Of a stretch of 64,000 bases of DNA, positions 10,176 to 21,434 are shown one piece after another (within the stretch, counting starts at the first letter, position 1; every line of letters begins with the position of its first letter). This DNA is from Prevotella sp. GTDB taxonomy: Bacteria; Bacteroidota; Bacteroidia; Bacteroidales; Dysgonomonadaceae. The translations under genes were made by a program, and so were the position numbers. The DNA is taken from positions 62,001 to 126,000 of the forward strand of contig JAITVV010000084.1 of NCBI GenBank assembly GCA_031285625.1. Direction: 5' to 3'. Under the pieces are notes generated by a model that had not been told where the DNA came from, ran no database searches, and saw only the letters and a list, made by a program, of their open reading frames with translations.

Positions 10176-11993
10176 TTATTTTTTCAAGAAGTCTTGAGGA
10201 TAATATTCTTGATATCTTGTCAAATATTTTGTTTCATATATTCCTACATTTTCATTTATTATATCGATATATTCCTTCTTAGTTCTGAAACCATCCTGAA
10301 AAACATCACCTCTTGGCTCAATGGTCTTTATACTCTGAATTTTATATCCCATAAACGGCTCGAAAGGCAATCCTATCGGACTCGTCGCCGGAAGAAGATC
10401 ATAAGACGCAACTAAGTCATCTTCCAATAAGTAAAAAACAATATTACCTACCTGAAATTCTGAATATTTAATTTCCGGCTGGTCTCTCTCCGGTAAATAA
10501 CATATCTTTTGTAGTATATTTTCTGGTAGTTTGTCATAGTTATAGGAAATAGGAATAATAACAAATGAGAAATTTACAACCAAGAGTATGCATGCTGTTA
10601 TTTTACCAAGCTTTGGAAATGTTAAATTATGCCGATTACAAATAAATAGAATAACATAATATATTATTAACACACAACCGAATATATATTGATTAAAAAA
10701 TCTGAAATCAGGCGCTGATATTATTCCCAAAATAATACATTGCAAAGATACCCAATAGACTAAATAAATTTTCTTATCAATTTTACTTTTCAGCATAGCG
10801 TATATGACTATTAATGGAGAAAATAAAACAATTAAAAAGAGTACTATATTCGTAGTAACATTATAAAAATGAAAATCGGCAGGTAAGAATTCCAAATTGA
10901 TCATATAATAAATATATTTTACATCATAAATATACTTTGCCCAATGATATACATGTGCCCTTTCCAGCAAAGCTGTTCCCTTGGGCATTTTCCAATCAAA
11001 TGAGAATATATCGATAGCATCGAAAGGATATATCAGATATCCGGTTATTATAACATTGCGTATACACCAAAGACTAACTATGCAGAAGGCAAAGGCAATG
11101 ACAAAAATTACAATCCTCCATTTTTTTTGCTTTACAAGGTATATCAATACTCCGAGACTTACAAGACAAAAAATCACAGAAGAAAGTTTGAATGTGATTA
11201 ATACAATAGGCAAGAGCACAGACAGCAAAGGCTGTTTGATCAGCCAATTGGGGGTCAATATGGTTTTTGCGATGTAGTAAAACACAAATAAGAGTGGAAT
11301 AACATCCGTATTTGAATCTGTAAACATATACGAACTTGTTAATATTATTATATAGAGAAACGCCATTAAAATAATATAGATAATAGAATATCCTGATCTG
11401 AACAGATTAACTAATACCCATATTGTAATCGAAGCAAACAACACTTATTGCACACTCCCATATAATACTTCTCCAAATAAGAATCGAAAACTAAAAACCG
11501 AAGAAAGCAAAAGGTAATTTGAATTAAAACCAAACCGGCTTTCAATATTTCCCAATCCGGGTATAACGCCATAATCTTCGTTACAGCGAATTTGTTGCCG
11601 GTGATAAGCCACAGAGTCATAAAAATTATCGGGAAACAATAGGAATACCAGAAATACAGACAACCACAGCATTATAAATGCTTTTTGCTTAAAACTTAAT
11701 AGTCTGTTTATATCTTTTAAATGCAAAAAATATTTTCGGAGCTTGTCCTTATTTAACACCCAATATATAATGCTGATAATAGTATAAATCAACAATACAT
11801 ATTGATTGGAGGGAAACCAAAGGGAAGAAAAAGAGATCAAAAAAGAGATAAAGCATATCCCTAAAAGAAAGGTGTCAAGAAAATTGTAATGCTCCTTGTT
11901 TTTACTGAACCGGTTATACAAAAGTAAAAACAAGTCGCCCAGAGAAAATGCAATACAAAGTATTACACCCCAAGCTATTAAGGTTGATATCAT
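10176..11993 (-). pseudogene. Large polytopic membrane protein (LIC_10190-like) interrupted by one in-frame stop
   Basis: Two reading frames on the minus strand, 11993-11445 (182 aa) and 11444-10176 (422 aa), lie in the same phase and are separated only by the TAA at 11447-11445. Joined, they give about 605 residues with many hydrophobic helices. The N-terminal part carries an extracytoplasmic-type motif (about residues 125-155: DSVAYHRQQ, then GVIPGLGNIESRFGFNS) that I associate with LIC_10190-type membrane proteins and GT-C-like glycosyltransferases. The helix at the break continues smoothly across the stop (YGSVQ, stop, VLFASITIWV), so this looks like a recent nonsense change. A CAA to TAA transition would explain it. 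Alternatives are a sequencing error, or re-initiation at the GTG directly after the stop. Confidence 0.75.
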
Positions 11994-13833
<1,840 letters not shown>

Positions 13834-13844
13834 AGAACTAACAT

Positions 13845-14093
13845 ATGAGAAATTCAGAACTTCAATTAAATATTATATCACCCGAAAAGAAACTGTTTTC
13901 AGGAACAGTTTCCTCGGTTGTAATTCCTGGAATCCAAGGTCGATTTGGGGTTTTTCCCGACCACGCTCCTATAATTTCCTCACTCAGCGAAGGTGAAATA
14001 ACCTACAATATAGGAGGAACAGAGCAATCCATAGAGGTAAAAGGAGGTATTGCAGAAGTAATACAGAATATCGTAACTATTTGTGTTATCTGA
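13845..14093 (+). CDS. atpC: F0F1 ATP synthase subunit epsilon (short form)
   Basis: Central-stalk subunit. Its 82 residues cover only the N-terminal beta-sandwich (LNIISPEKKLFSGTVSSV, GRFGVFPDHAPIIS). The C-terminal two-helix inhibitory domain of the 130-140 residue forms is absent. Bacteroidetes epsilon subunits are normally this short, so this is not a truncation. It begins 11 nt after atpD. Confidence 0.95.
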   Translation: MRNSELQLNIISPEKKLFSGTVSSVVIPGIQGRFGVFPDHAPIISSLSEGEITYNIGGTEQSIEVKGGIAEVIQNIVTICVI

Positions 14094-14097
14094 ATTT

Positions 14098-14508
14098 ATG
14101 AACCAATTCAAGGCTAGATTATTTTCAGGATTAATAGGTTACGGACTACTGGTTGGAGCGATTGTAGCTATTATACTACACAATTTCTTTCCGGGATTTA
14201 GCTGGAACTGGTATTTAGGAATTTTCCTTTTCTTTATTGTGGTTGAAACCTTTATACTTAATCTGGTAGAAAAGAGCAGTCATAGTGAGGACAAAAAACG
14301 ATTGGTGAATATATATACCCTGACAAAAGCCATTAAAATAATATTGTCTCTGGTATTTGTTCTGGTCTATTATATTATAGAGAGATCATACAATATAAAA
14401 ATGTTCATCATCATATACATAGTATTTTACTTATTGTTTTTAATAGCGGAAACATTTTTGTTTACGAAAGTTGAAAAGCATATTAAAATAAAGAATAATA
14501 ATGAGTAA
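14098..14508 (+). CDS. AtpI-like membrane protein of the ATP synthase operon
   Basis: 136-residue protein with about four hydrophobic helices. It sits where Bacteroidales operons carry an AtpI/UncI-like assembly factor. I chose the ATG at 14098, four bases after the atpC stop; a GTG at 14083 would overlap atpC and add five residues. The last eight bases overlap atpB, consistent with translational coupling. The role in c-ring or a-subunit assembly is inferred from position, because sequence identity to AtpI is weak. Confidence 0.65.
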   Translation: MNQFKARLFSGLIGYGLLVGAIVAIILHNFFPGFSWNWYLGIFLFFIVVETFILNLVEKSSHSEDKKRLVNIYTLTKAIKIILSLVFVLVYYIIERSYNIKMFIIIYIVFYLLFLIAETFLFTKVEKHIKIKNNNE

Positions 14509-15592
14509 TAGGATAAAACACATCACATTATTGTGTTTGCTGTTAATCGGTTTTTCATTTCCGGTAAACGCTGCAGACACAGAACATGGTACAGAAGATA
14601 AACTGGATATTGCCGGAATGATTATGGACCACTTGATGGATTCATATGAATGGCATATTGCGACAGCCGGAGAAACCCATATTTCTGTGCCGCTACCTAT
14701 TATCGTATTTAGTGAGACTAACGGACTAAATGTATTCATGTCCTCAAAGTTCCATCACGGTCATGAAGCTTACAATGGCTTCTATATTGCTCCCGATGGT
14801 GACTATAAAGGGAAAATAGTAGAAAAAAATACTGCAGGAGAAGAAGTTCGCCCGTGGGATCTTTCTATTACTAAAAATACGCTATCCCTTATTCTTAGCT
14901 GTATCATATTAGTTTCAATTGTACTTTCCGTGGCAAGTTGGTATAAGAAGAATAATAGTGAAGGTAAATATAAAGCACCGAAAGGATTTGTCGGATTTAT
15001 GGAAATGTTTACAATGAGTATTGTGGATGATGTGATAAAACCATGTGTTGGAAAGAATTACAAAAAATTCACACCATATCTGTTAACGGCCTTCTTCTTT
15101 ATATTTATCAACAACCTGATGGGATTGATACCTATTTTCCCGGGAGGAGCAAATGTAACAGGTAATATTGCCATTACACTGGTATTGGCTGTGTTCACAT
15201 TCTTTGCTGTTAACTTGTTTGGTACAAAAGAATATTGGAAAGAAATATTCTGGCCCGAAGTACCAACATGGCTCAAAGTTCCGGTACCTATTATGCCGGT
15301 TATCGAGATAGTAGGTATGCTGACAAAACCATTTGCATTGATGATTCGTCTTTTTGCCAATATCTTGGCAGGGCACTCTATTGTTCTCGGATTGATGAGT
15401 CTGATATTTGTAACAGCGACATTGGGAACCGTACTGTTTACTTCTATGACTTTCGTTTCTGTTATTATGACCATCTTTATGGATGTTGTGGAAATACTAG
15501 TGGCATACATTCAGGCATATGTATTTACTATGTTGTCAGCCGTATTTATCGGTCTGGCCCAAGTAGAACCACACCATGCTGAAAAGCATTAA
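14501..15592 (+). CDS. atpB: F0F1 ATP synthase subunit a
   Basis: Membrane stator subunit forming the proton half-channels. Its 363 residues include a cleavable-looking signal (to about residue 24, ending VNA), a His-rich exported segment and then the usual helical bundle. The essential-arginine helix is visible as ALMIRLFANILAGHSIV, and a late helix carries VAYIQAYVFTMLSAVFIG. The N-terminal extension makes it about 100 residues longer than the E. coli protein, as usual in Bacteroidetes. It overlaps the preceding gene by eight bases. Confidence 0.97.
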   Translation: MSNRIKHITLLCLLLIGFSFPVNAADTEHGTEDKLDIAGMIMDHLMDSYEWHIATAGETHISVPLPIIVFSETNGLNVFMSSKFHHGHEAYNGFYIAPDGDYKGKIVEKNTAGEEVRPWDLSITKNTLSLILSCIILVSIVLSVASWYKKNNSEGKYKAPKGFVGFMEMFTMSIVDDVIKPCVGKNYKKFTPYLLTAFFFIFINNLMGLIPIFPGGANVTGNIAITLVLAVFTFFAVNLFGTKEYWKEIFWPEVPTWLKVPVPIMPVIEIVGMLTKPFALMIRLFANILAGHSIVLGLMSLIFVTATLGTVLFTSMTFVSVIMTIFMDVVEILVAYIQAYVFTMLSAVFIGLAQVEPHHAEKH

Positions 15593-15648
15593 GAGACTTA
15601 ATTTGAAATAATTATAAGAAAAATAAAATTAATTAAATAACTAACTAA

Positions 15649-15924
<276 letters not shown>

Positions 15925-15940
15925 TAAAAAATAAAAAAAT

Positions 15941-16438
15941 ATGCTTTTAAAACCTGAATTTGGTCTTGTAGTATGGATGGTAATATGCTTCGGTATAGTA
16001 TTTATCCTATTGGCAAAATTTGGTTTTCCGGTAATTACCAAAATGGTTTCCGACCGGAAAAACTACATACAGGATTCACTGGATGCTGCTCAAAAAGCAA
16101 ATGAGCAGTTAGCTTCCATCAGGCAAACGAGCGATGAAATACTTTCATCAGCCAAAGCAGAGCAGGTCAAAATATTGAAAGAAGCCGCTGACACCCGCGA
16201 CCGCATCATTAATGAAGCGAAAGAGCAGGCTAAGGTAGCAGGAGCTAAAGAGATGGAAGAAATAAGAAAACAAATTCAGGCAGAAAAAGACCAGGCTATA
16301 CGCGATATTCGCCGTCAGGTAGCAGAACTGTCTGTTGACGTTGCCGAAAAAGTTCTTCGTGATTCTCTGAAAACCTCTAAAGAACAAATGTCAATGATTG
16401 ACCGTCTGGTGGACGAGGCTATGGTATCTAAATCTTAA
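15941..16438 (+). CDS. atpF: F0F1 ATP synthase subunit b
   Basis: Peripheral stalk subunit of 165 residues: one N-terminal membrane helix (about 8-28) followed by a long charged coiled coil rich in Ala, Glu, Lys and Gln. It starts 16 nt after atpE and ends 5 nt before atpH. Confidence 0.95.
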   Translation: MLLKPEFGLVVWMVICFGIVFILLAKFGFPVITKMVSDRKNYIQDSLDAAQKANEQLASIRQTSDEILSSAKAEQVKILKEAADTRDRIINEAKEQAKVAGAKEMEEIRKQIQAEKDQAIRDIRRQVAELSVDVAEKVLRDSLKTSKEQMSMIDRLVDEAMVSKS

Positions 16439-16443
16439 TTGTT

Positions 16444-16998
16444 ATGAATGAAGGGATGATTTCTAAGCGATATGCTAAAGCGCTGCTGCTATACGCAGTA
16501 GACCAAAAAGTGGAAGACGCAATGTTTGCGGAAATGAAGAAACTTGCATCAGCATTTCTCCATGAACCCCGGTTACGCATGGCTATGGATAATCCTACAT
16601 TGAACACTGATGATAAACTAGGACTAATTAAAGCGGCTGTAGGAGGAAAACCCAGTGCTGAATTTGTACGGTTTATCGAACTTGTGGTAAAAAACAAGCG
16701 GGAAGTATTCCTCAGAAATATTGCATTATGTTATGTTGACCTGTACTGCGAAGCGAAACATATCAACACCGGAAGGCTGGTAACAGCAACACCTGTAGAC
16801 GATGCAGTTATAGAAAAGATGAAAGGCTTACTACAAAAAATTAAGCCCGGAACGCTCGACTTTGAAACAAGTGTTGACCCTGATATCGAAGGAGGATTTA
16901 TCCTTTTCATTGATACATACAGGTTAGACGCCAGTGTTAAAAACCAGTTGAAACGGATTAAACAAAAGTTTATCGCTGAAAACAGTAAGATTGGATAG
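16444..16998 (+). CDS. atpH: F0F1 ATP synthase subunit delta
   Basis: Stalk subunit (OSCP family), 184 residues. The N-terminal motif ISKRYAKALLLYAVDQ and the C-terminal DPDIEGGFILFIDTYRLDAS (delta-type 'GG' beta strand) identify it. It lies between atpF and atpA. A 108-nt gap with inverted repeats follows before atpA. Confidence 0.95.
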   Translation: MNEGMISKRYAKALLLYAVDQKVEDAMFAEMKKLASAFLHEPRLRMAMDNPTLNTDDKLGLIKAAVGGKPSAEFVRFIELVVKNKREVFLRNIALCYVDLYCEAKHINTGRLVTATPVDDAVIEKMKGLLQKIKPGTLDFETSVDPDIEGGFILFIDTYRLDASVKNQLKRIKQKFIAENSKIG

Positions 16999-17013
16999 TT
17001 AACTAATGTGTCG

Positions 17014-17075
17014 ATTAGCAAATTCGGGAATTAGCAAATTATTGTTTGCATTTTCATATTTGCTAATTTGCTAAT
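17014..17075. repeat. Short inverted/direct repeat cluster between atpH and atpA
   Basis: ATTAGCAAATT occurs at 17014-17024 and again at 17030-17040. The reverse complement AATTTGCTAAT occurs at 17065-17075, and an overlapping ATTTGCTAAT at 17058-17067. The two arms can form alternative stem-loops in the operon mRNA just before atpA. It may be a processing or stability element, or a remnant of a small repeat. It is the only sizeable non-coding gap inside the operon apart from that before atpE. Confidence 0.7.
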
Positions 17076-17106
17076 TTTCAAATTAAAAAATGTAACTTAG
17101 AAATAT

Positions 17107-18693
17107 ATGTCTGAAAATATAAAAGCAAGCGAAGTCTCCGATGTGCTGAAAATGCAGCTTGAGAACATAAGTAGCCGCGTACAGTTTGACGAAGTGGGTA
17201 CTGTTCTGAGTGTAGGAGATGGTGTTGTTCGCATATACGGACTAAAGAATGCAAAGGCTAACGAACTTCTCGAATTCGATAATGGCATTATGGCTGTTGT
17301 GATGAATCTGGAAGAAGACAACGTTGGTGCTGTATTATTAGGACCGTCAGACCAGATCAAGGAAGGATTTTCCGTAAAGCGTACCAACAGGATCGCCTCT
17401 ATCAATGTAGGTGAAGGTATGCTTGGACGTGTAATCACTCCTCTGGGTGAACCATTGGACGGAAAAGGTCCAATTACAGGCGAACTGCTGGAAATGCCGC
17501 TGGAACGTAAAGCTCCGGGGGTAATCTATCGTCAGCCCGTAACTCAGCCCCTTCAAACAGGGTTGAAGGCTGTAGATGCTATGATTCCTATCGGTAGAGG
17601 TCAGCGTGAGCTTATCATCGGTGACCGCCAAACTGGAAAAACAGCTATTGCGATTGACACAATTATCAACCAAAGAAGTAATTATGAAGCTGGAGACCCT
17701 GTTTACTGTATCTATGTAGCCATTGGTCAGAAAGCGTCTACCGTAGCTAATATAGCAGAAATATTGAAGGAAAAAGGAGCTCTCGATTATACAGTTGTAG
17801 TATCTGCTACAGCGGCTGAACCGGCTGCTGTTCAATACTTCGCTGCATTTGCCGGTGCTGCTATCGGTGAATATTTCCGCGATACCGGCCGCCATGCATT
17901 GGTTGTCTATGATGACTTATCAAAACAAGCGGTTGCTTATCGTGAAGTTTCCCTTATCCTTCGCCGTCCACCGGGACGTGAAGCATATCCGGGTGACATA
18001 TTTTATCTGCACTCCCGCTTATTGGAACGTGCTGCTAAAATCATCAGCCAGCAGGAAGTTGCCGAACAGATGAATGACCTTCCGGAAAGCCTGAAAGGCA
18101 AAGTGAAAGCCGGCGGATCACTAACAGCATTGCCTATCATTGAAACACAGGCAGGTGACGTATCGGCATATATCCCGACAAACGTAATTTCGATTACCGA
18201 CGGACAGATATTCCTTGACGGAGACTTATTTAATGCAGGTATGCGTCCGGCTATTGATGTAGGTATTTCCGTTTCGCGTGTGGGAGGTTCAGCTCAGGTG
18301 AAGGCAATGAAAAAAGTTGCCGGAACACTGAAGATAGACCAGGCCCAATATCGTGAATTGGAAGCATTTACCCAATTTGGTGGAGATATGGACCCTGTAA
18401 CAGCAATGACAATAGATAAGGGTAAGAAAAATACAGTATTACTCGTACAACCCCAATATGATCCTATGCCTGTTGAAAAACAGATTGCAATATTATATTG
18501 TGGAACTAATGGCCTATTGCGTCAGGTTCCGACAGATAAAGTACACGATTTCCAGACTGAGTTTTTAAGAACATTAGAAATGCAACATCAGGCTGATGTA
18601 CTGGATCTGTTGAAAAAAGGTGTTATCAACGAAGATGTAGAAAATATTATCAAGCAGATAGCTAAAGATCTTGCATCTCAGTATAAAAAATAA
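17107..18693 (+). CDS. atpA: F0F1 ATP synthase subunit alpha
   Basis: Non-catalytic nucleotide-binding subunit of F1. Its 528 residues include the N-terminal [11 protein letters not shown] segment, Walker A GDRQTGKT, the [31 protein letters not shown]-type region (read in parts) and the alpha-signature [17 protein letters not shown]. It is separated from atpH by the repeat cluster and followed by atpG after six bases. Confidence 0.98.
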   Translation: MSENIKASEVSDVLKMQLENISSRVQFDEVGTVLSVGDGVVRIYGLKNAKANELLEFDNGIMAVVMNLEEDNVGAVLLGPSDQIKEGFSVKRTNRIASINVGEGMLGRVITPLGEPLDGKGPITGELLEMPLERKAPGVIYRQPVTQPLQTGLKAVDAMIPIGRGQRELIIGDRQTGKTAIAIDTIINQRSNYEAGDPVYCIYVAIGQKASTVANIAEILKEKGALDYTVVVSATAAEPAAVQYFAAFAGAAIGEYFRDTGRHALVVYDDLSKQAVAYREVSLILRRPPGREAYPGDIFYLHSRLLERAAKIISQQEVAEQMNDLPESLKGKVKAGGSLTALPIIETQAGDVSAYIPTNVISITDGQIFLDGDLFNAGMRPAIDVGISVSRVGGSAQVKAMKKVAGTLKIDQAQYRELEAFTQFGGDMDPVTAMTIDKGKKNTVLLVQPQYDPMPVEKQIAILYCGTNGLLRQVPTDKVHDFQTEFLRTLEMQHQADVLDLLKKGVINEDVENIIKQIAKDLASQYKK

Positions 18694-18699
18694 TCAACT

Positions 18700-19581
18700 A
18701 TGGCATCTCTTAAGGAAATAAAAAATAGAATTGGCTCTGTAAAGAGTACAAAGAAGATTACTTCTGCAATGAAGATGATTGCTTCATCGAAACTGCATAA
18801 AGCTCAAAGTGCTATAAATAACTTCCTGCCTTATCAGCAGAAGTTAGATACTATTTTGACGAATCTTCTTTCTTCCGATACAAGCTATGAGTCTCCTTTT
18901 ATTCAAAAAAGAGAAACAAAGAGAGTCGCTATAGTTGCTTTTGCCTCCAATTCGTCTCTGTGCGGTGCATATAACTCGAATGTAATAAAGGAGTTTAATG
19001 CAACCTACAACAAAGAGAAAAAAGAAGTAGGCGCTGAAAATGTACTGATATACCCGGTAGGAAAGAAACTAGCCGACTATGTAAAAAAACAAGGCATCGA
19101 AGCCGAAGGTGATTACAGGGCCATGGCAGATAAACCTTCTTTTCAGGCTGTACAGGATTTAGCAAAAGAATTGATAAAGAAATATATCGATAATGAACTG
19201 GACGAAGTAATATTGATATATCATCACTTTGTATCTACAGCATCACAAAAGTTGAAGAATGTTCAATACCTTCCTTTCGATCTTGATCACAATAAAGGAA
19301 ATGAAGAACAAGCTGAAGATTTTATGGCAGATTATATTCTGGAACCTTCGAAAGAAGAGATATTGGATTCATTAATTCCTACTGTACTATATTCCCGACT
19401 GTATGCGGCATTACTGGATGCAAATGCATCGGAACATGCTGCCCGTACGGTAGCTATGCAAATAGCCTCAGACAATGCAGATGAAATAGCTCAGGAGTTG
19501 ACTATCCAATATAATAAATCGCGCCAACAGGCTGTAACAAACGAACTATTGGATATTATAGGTGGCGCTTCTGCAATATAG
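18700..19581 (+). CDS. atpG: F0F1 ATP synthase subunit gamma
   Basis: Rotating central shaft, 293 residues. The N-terminal helix ASLKEIKNRIGSVKSTKKIT and the C-terminal helix with YNKSRQQAVTNELLDIIGGA are the two coiled-coil ends typical of gamma. It is the last gene of the operon and a strong hairpin terminator follows 22 nt later. Confidence 0.97.
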   Translation: MASLKEIKNRIGSVKSTKKITSAMKMIASSKLHKAQSAINNFLPYQQKLDTILTNLLSSDTSYESPFIQKRETKRVAIVAFASNSSLCGAYNSNVIKEFNATYNKEKKEVGAENVLIYPVGKKLADYVKKQGIEAEGDYRAMADKPSFQAVQDLAKELIKKYIDNELDEVILIYHHFVSTASQKLKNVQYLPFDLDHNKGNEEQAEDFMADYILEPSKEEILDSLIPTVLYSRLYAALLDANASEHAARTVAMQIASDNADEIAQELTIQYNKSRQQAVTNELLDIIGGASAI

Positions 19582-19603
19582 ATAACCAGTTATATAAAAT
19601 AAA

Positions 19604-19640
19604 AACAGGTGGTCGAAAAATTTCGGCCACCTGTTTATTT
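19604..19640 (+). terminator. Intrinsic terminator of the atp operon
   Basis: Stem AACAGGTGG / CCACCTGTT (19604-19612 with 19627-19635). It extends inward through a T-G wobble and CGAAA/TTTCG, and a T-rich tail follows. It lies between the convergent atpG and the ankyrin/beta-propeller gene. Confidence 0.9.
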
Positions 19641-19654
19641 TTATTCCATACTCC

Positions 19655-21316
19655 TTAGTATATCATTTCTATTTCTATCACCTTATCTTTTGACAGACTA
19701 CAAGTATAAATTATATTATCTGATGTAACAATCGCATTCGCACAATGATGATCTATACTATTGACTAGTTTTCCACTTTTCCTGTCATATACCTTTATAC
19801 CATCATTAGCAAGATACAGCTTATCTTTTGTCATTTCTATGAATTGAGACCGCGGATATTTATGTGTCGGTAAGAATTCCATTTTACCAATATCGAACAT
19901 AACATATTCCCCTTCAAAGATATGTAAAATACCATTCTCTATCCGGAAACAAGACACATTAGGATGATATTTTCCAGACATTGGCAACATCTGTTCAAAG
20001 ATTGTCACTCCTCTCTTCAGATCAACAACAACCAATTCTCCGGAAGGAGCCATATACAATAACTTATCATTATATACTAATGGGTCATCAAAACTATAGC
20101 CATTACCATCAACTGCCATTATATGTTTGAGTTCAATATCAAACCCGTTGATCTGCTCTCCTGTTGATATATCGATTGCTGTCAACCACACCTTATTTTT
20201 CTGAATACATTGCGAATAAGCTCTGTCCTCCCACAGAAACGGTACAGATGTGGATGTCCTGTGCTTAAACTTTGCTTTCACTAATTTGCCCGTTTTACTA
20301 TTAAGTATAGCTAAACAAGAATATATATTGATCATTACAAGCCCACCATCGGTATAGAATTCAGCGCTACCATAAGAAGCAAATGAAAGGGAACTACCAA
20401 CAAGAGTCATCCATTCAGGTACTTTAGTGACCGGAGTAAAACCTTTTTGAGGATCTATAGCTATTACATAATGGCTACTACCAGCTTGACCGACTCCGGC
20501 ATACCATATATCATTATATGACACTGCATGATCGATGCCATCCAGATAAAAACGGCGTTGCTGCCAGAGTATTGAACCTGTCTCAAGACTGACACCCATA
20601 TAATGGGTCTCACTCAGGAGCATTGCATATTTATCATTCACCTTATAGAAATAAAAATAAGAAATACTTCCTTTATCATTTTTTGTTTGTACTCCTCTTA
20701 CTTTTAACGCCTCGCCTTCTTTACGTTCCAATATAGACCAAACCGGTGGTGCTACAATCTCCACAGCAGGTATACCCTGAGGCAGTTTTTTTAGTACCTT
20801 TTCAATGTTCTTATAAAAACTTTTTTTCCCGGCTGGATTTAAAGAATGTGGCTCTACATCAAATGTCATTTCTCCAGCATTATTCTTAATATAAGGATCG
20901 GCACCCATTTTTACGGCAGTAGACCATAGATCAAATTTACCACGGGAACAAAACCAATGTAAAGGTGTATTTCCGGTTTTCTCTTTGATATTAAAAGCAG
21001 CTTCTCCCCCATTTTCTATTGCAATCTGAAAAATAGAATCGGAATAGGATAAAGCTATATAATGTAAAGGTGTACAACCCTTCTTATCCTGATCTGTAAA
21101 TTTACAGCCACACTCTAATGCATAAAGAATAGATTGTCGGGCTACTTCTAATTCATCTCCCTGCAAAAAACTAACCTTTGCTAAAAAATGCAGATAGTTC
21201 CTGCCATCATCAGTTTTAAGGCTGAAATCAGCTTTTTCTCCAATTAATTTTTTAATATTCTCTTTTTCATTACGGAAGTTGAATTTCTCATTGAGTAAGT
21301 CTAAAATAGTTTTCAT
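19655..21316 (-). CDS. Ankyrin-repeat protein with C-terminal PQQ/WD-like beta-propeller
   Basis: 553-residue soluble protein with no signal peptide. Residues of about 35-170 carry ankyrin repeats (DDGRNYLHFLAKVS, KKGCTPLHYIALSY, KTGNTPLHWFCSRG, NNAGEMTFDVEP). From about 195 onward there are repeated blades with 'ETGSILWQQRR', 'AIDPQKG', 'SKTGKLVKAKF', 'DISTGEQINGF' and 'DRKSGKLVNSI', the pattern of a PQQ-like beta-propeller. The function is unknown. The two binding modules suggest a cytoplasmic scaffold, or an immunity-type protein. It stands alone between convergent atpG and the Ca2+-ATPase gene. Confidence 0.8.
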   Translation of the reverse strand: MKTILDLLNEKFNFRNEKENIKKLIGEKADFSLKTDDGRNYLHFLAKVSFLQGDELEVARQSILYALECGCKFTDQDKKGCTPLHYIALSYSDSIFQIAIENGGEAAFNIKEKTGNTPLHWFCSRGKFDLWSTAVKMGADPYIKNNAGEMTFDVEPHSLNPAGKKSFYKNIEKVLKKLPQGIPAVEIVAPPVWSILERKEGEALKVRGVQTKNDKGSISYFYFYKVNDKYAMLLSETHYMGVSLETGSILWQQRRFYLDGIDHAVSYNDIWYAGVGQAGSSHYVIAIDPQKGFTPVTKVPEWMTLVGSSLSFASYGSAEFYTDGGLVMINIYSCLAILNSKTGKLVKAKFKHRTSTSVPFLWEDRAYSQCIQKNKVWLTAIDISTGEQINGFDIELKHIMAVDGNGYSFDDPLVYNDKLLYMAPSGELVVVDLKRGVTIFEQMLPMSGKYHPNVSCFRIENGILHIFEGEYVMFDIGKMEFLPTHKYPRSQFIEMTKDKLYLANDGIKVYDRKSGKLVNSIDHHCANAIVTSDNIIYTCSLSKDKVIEIEMIY

Positions 21317-21371
21317 AAGTTTCGTGTTTCTATGATTTTAATAATAAGGTATACGAATATACAACACATCG

Positions 21372-21411
21372 GCAGAAAAACAAATAGCCGGAATAATTTA
21401 TTCCGGCTATT
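21372..21411 (-). terminator. Intrinsic terminator of the Ca2+-ATPase gene
   Basis: Perfect inverted repeat AATAGCCGGAATAA / TTATTCCGGCTATT (21383-21396, 21398-21411). Read on the minus strand it is followed by a T-rich tail (TTTGTTTTTC). It lies 24 nt after the ATPase stop. Confidence 0.85.
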
Positions 21412-21434
21412 CATTCTATTTATAAGAAACCTTA

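Noticed and set aside
15058-15582. Several frames of 97-150 residues opposite to or overlapping atpB
   Set aside because: They are shadows of the conserved a-subunit gene.
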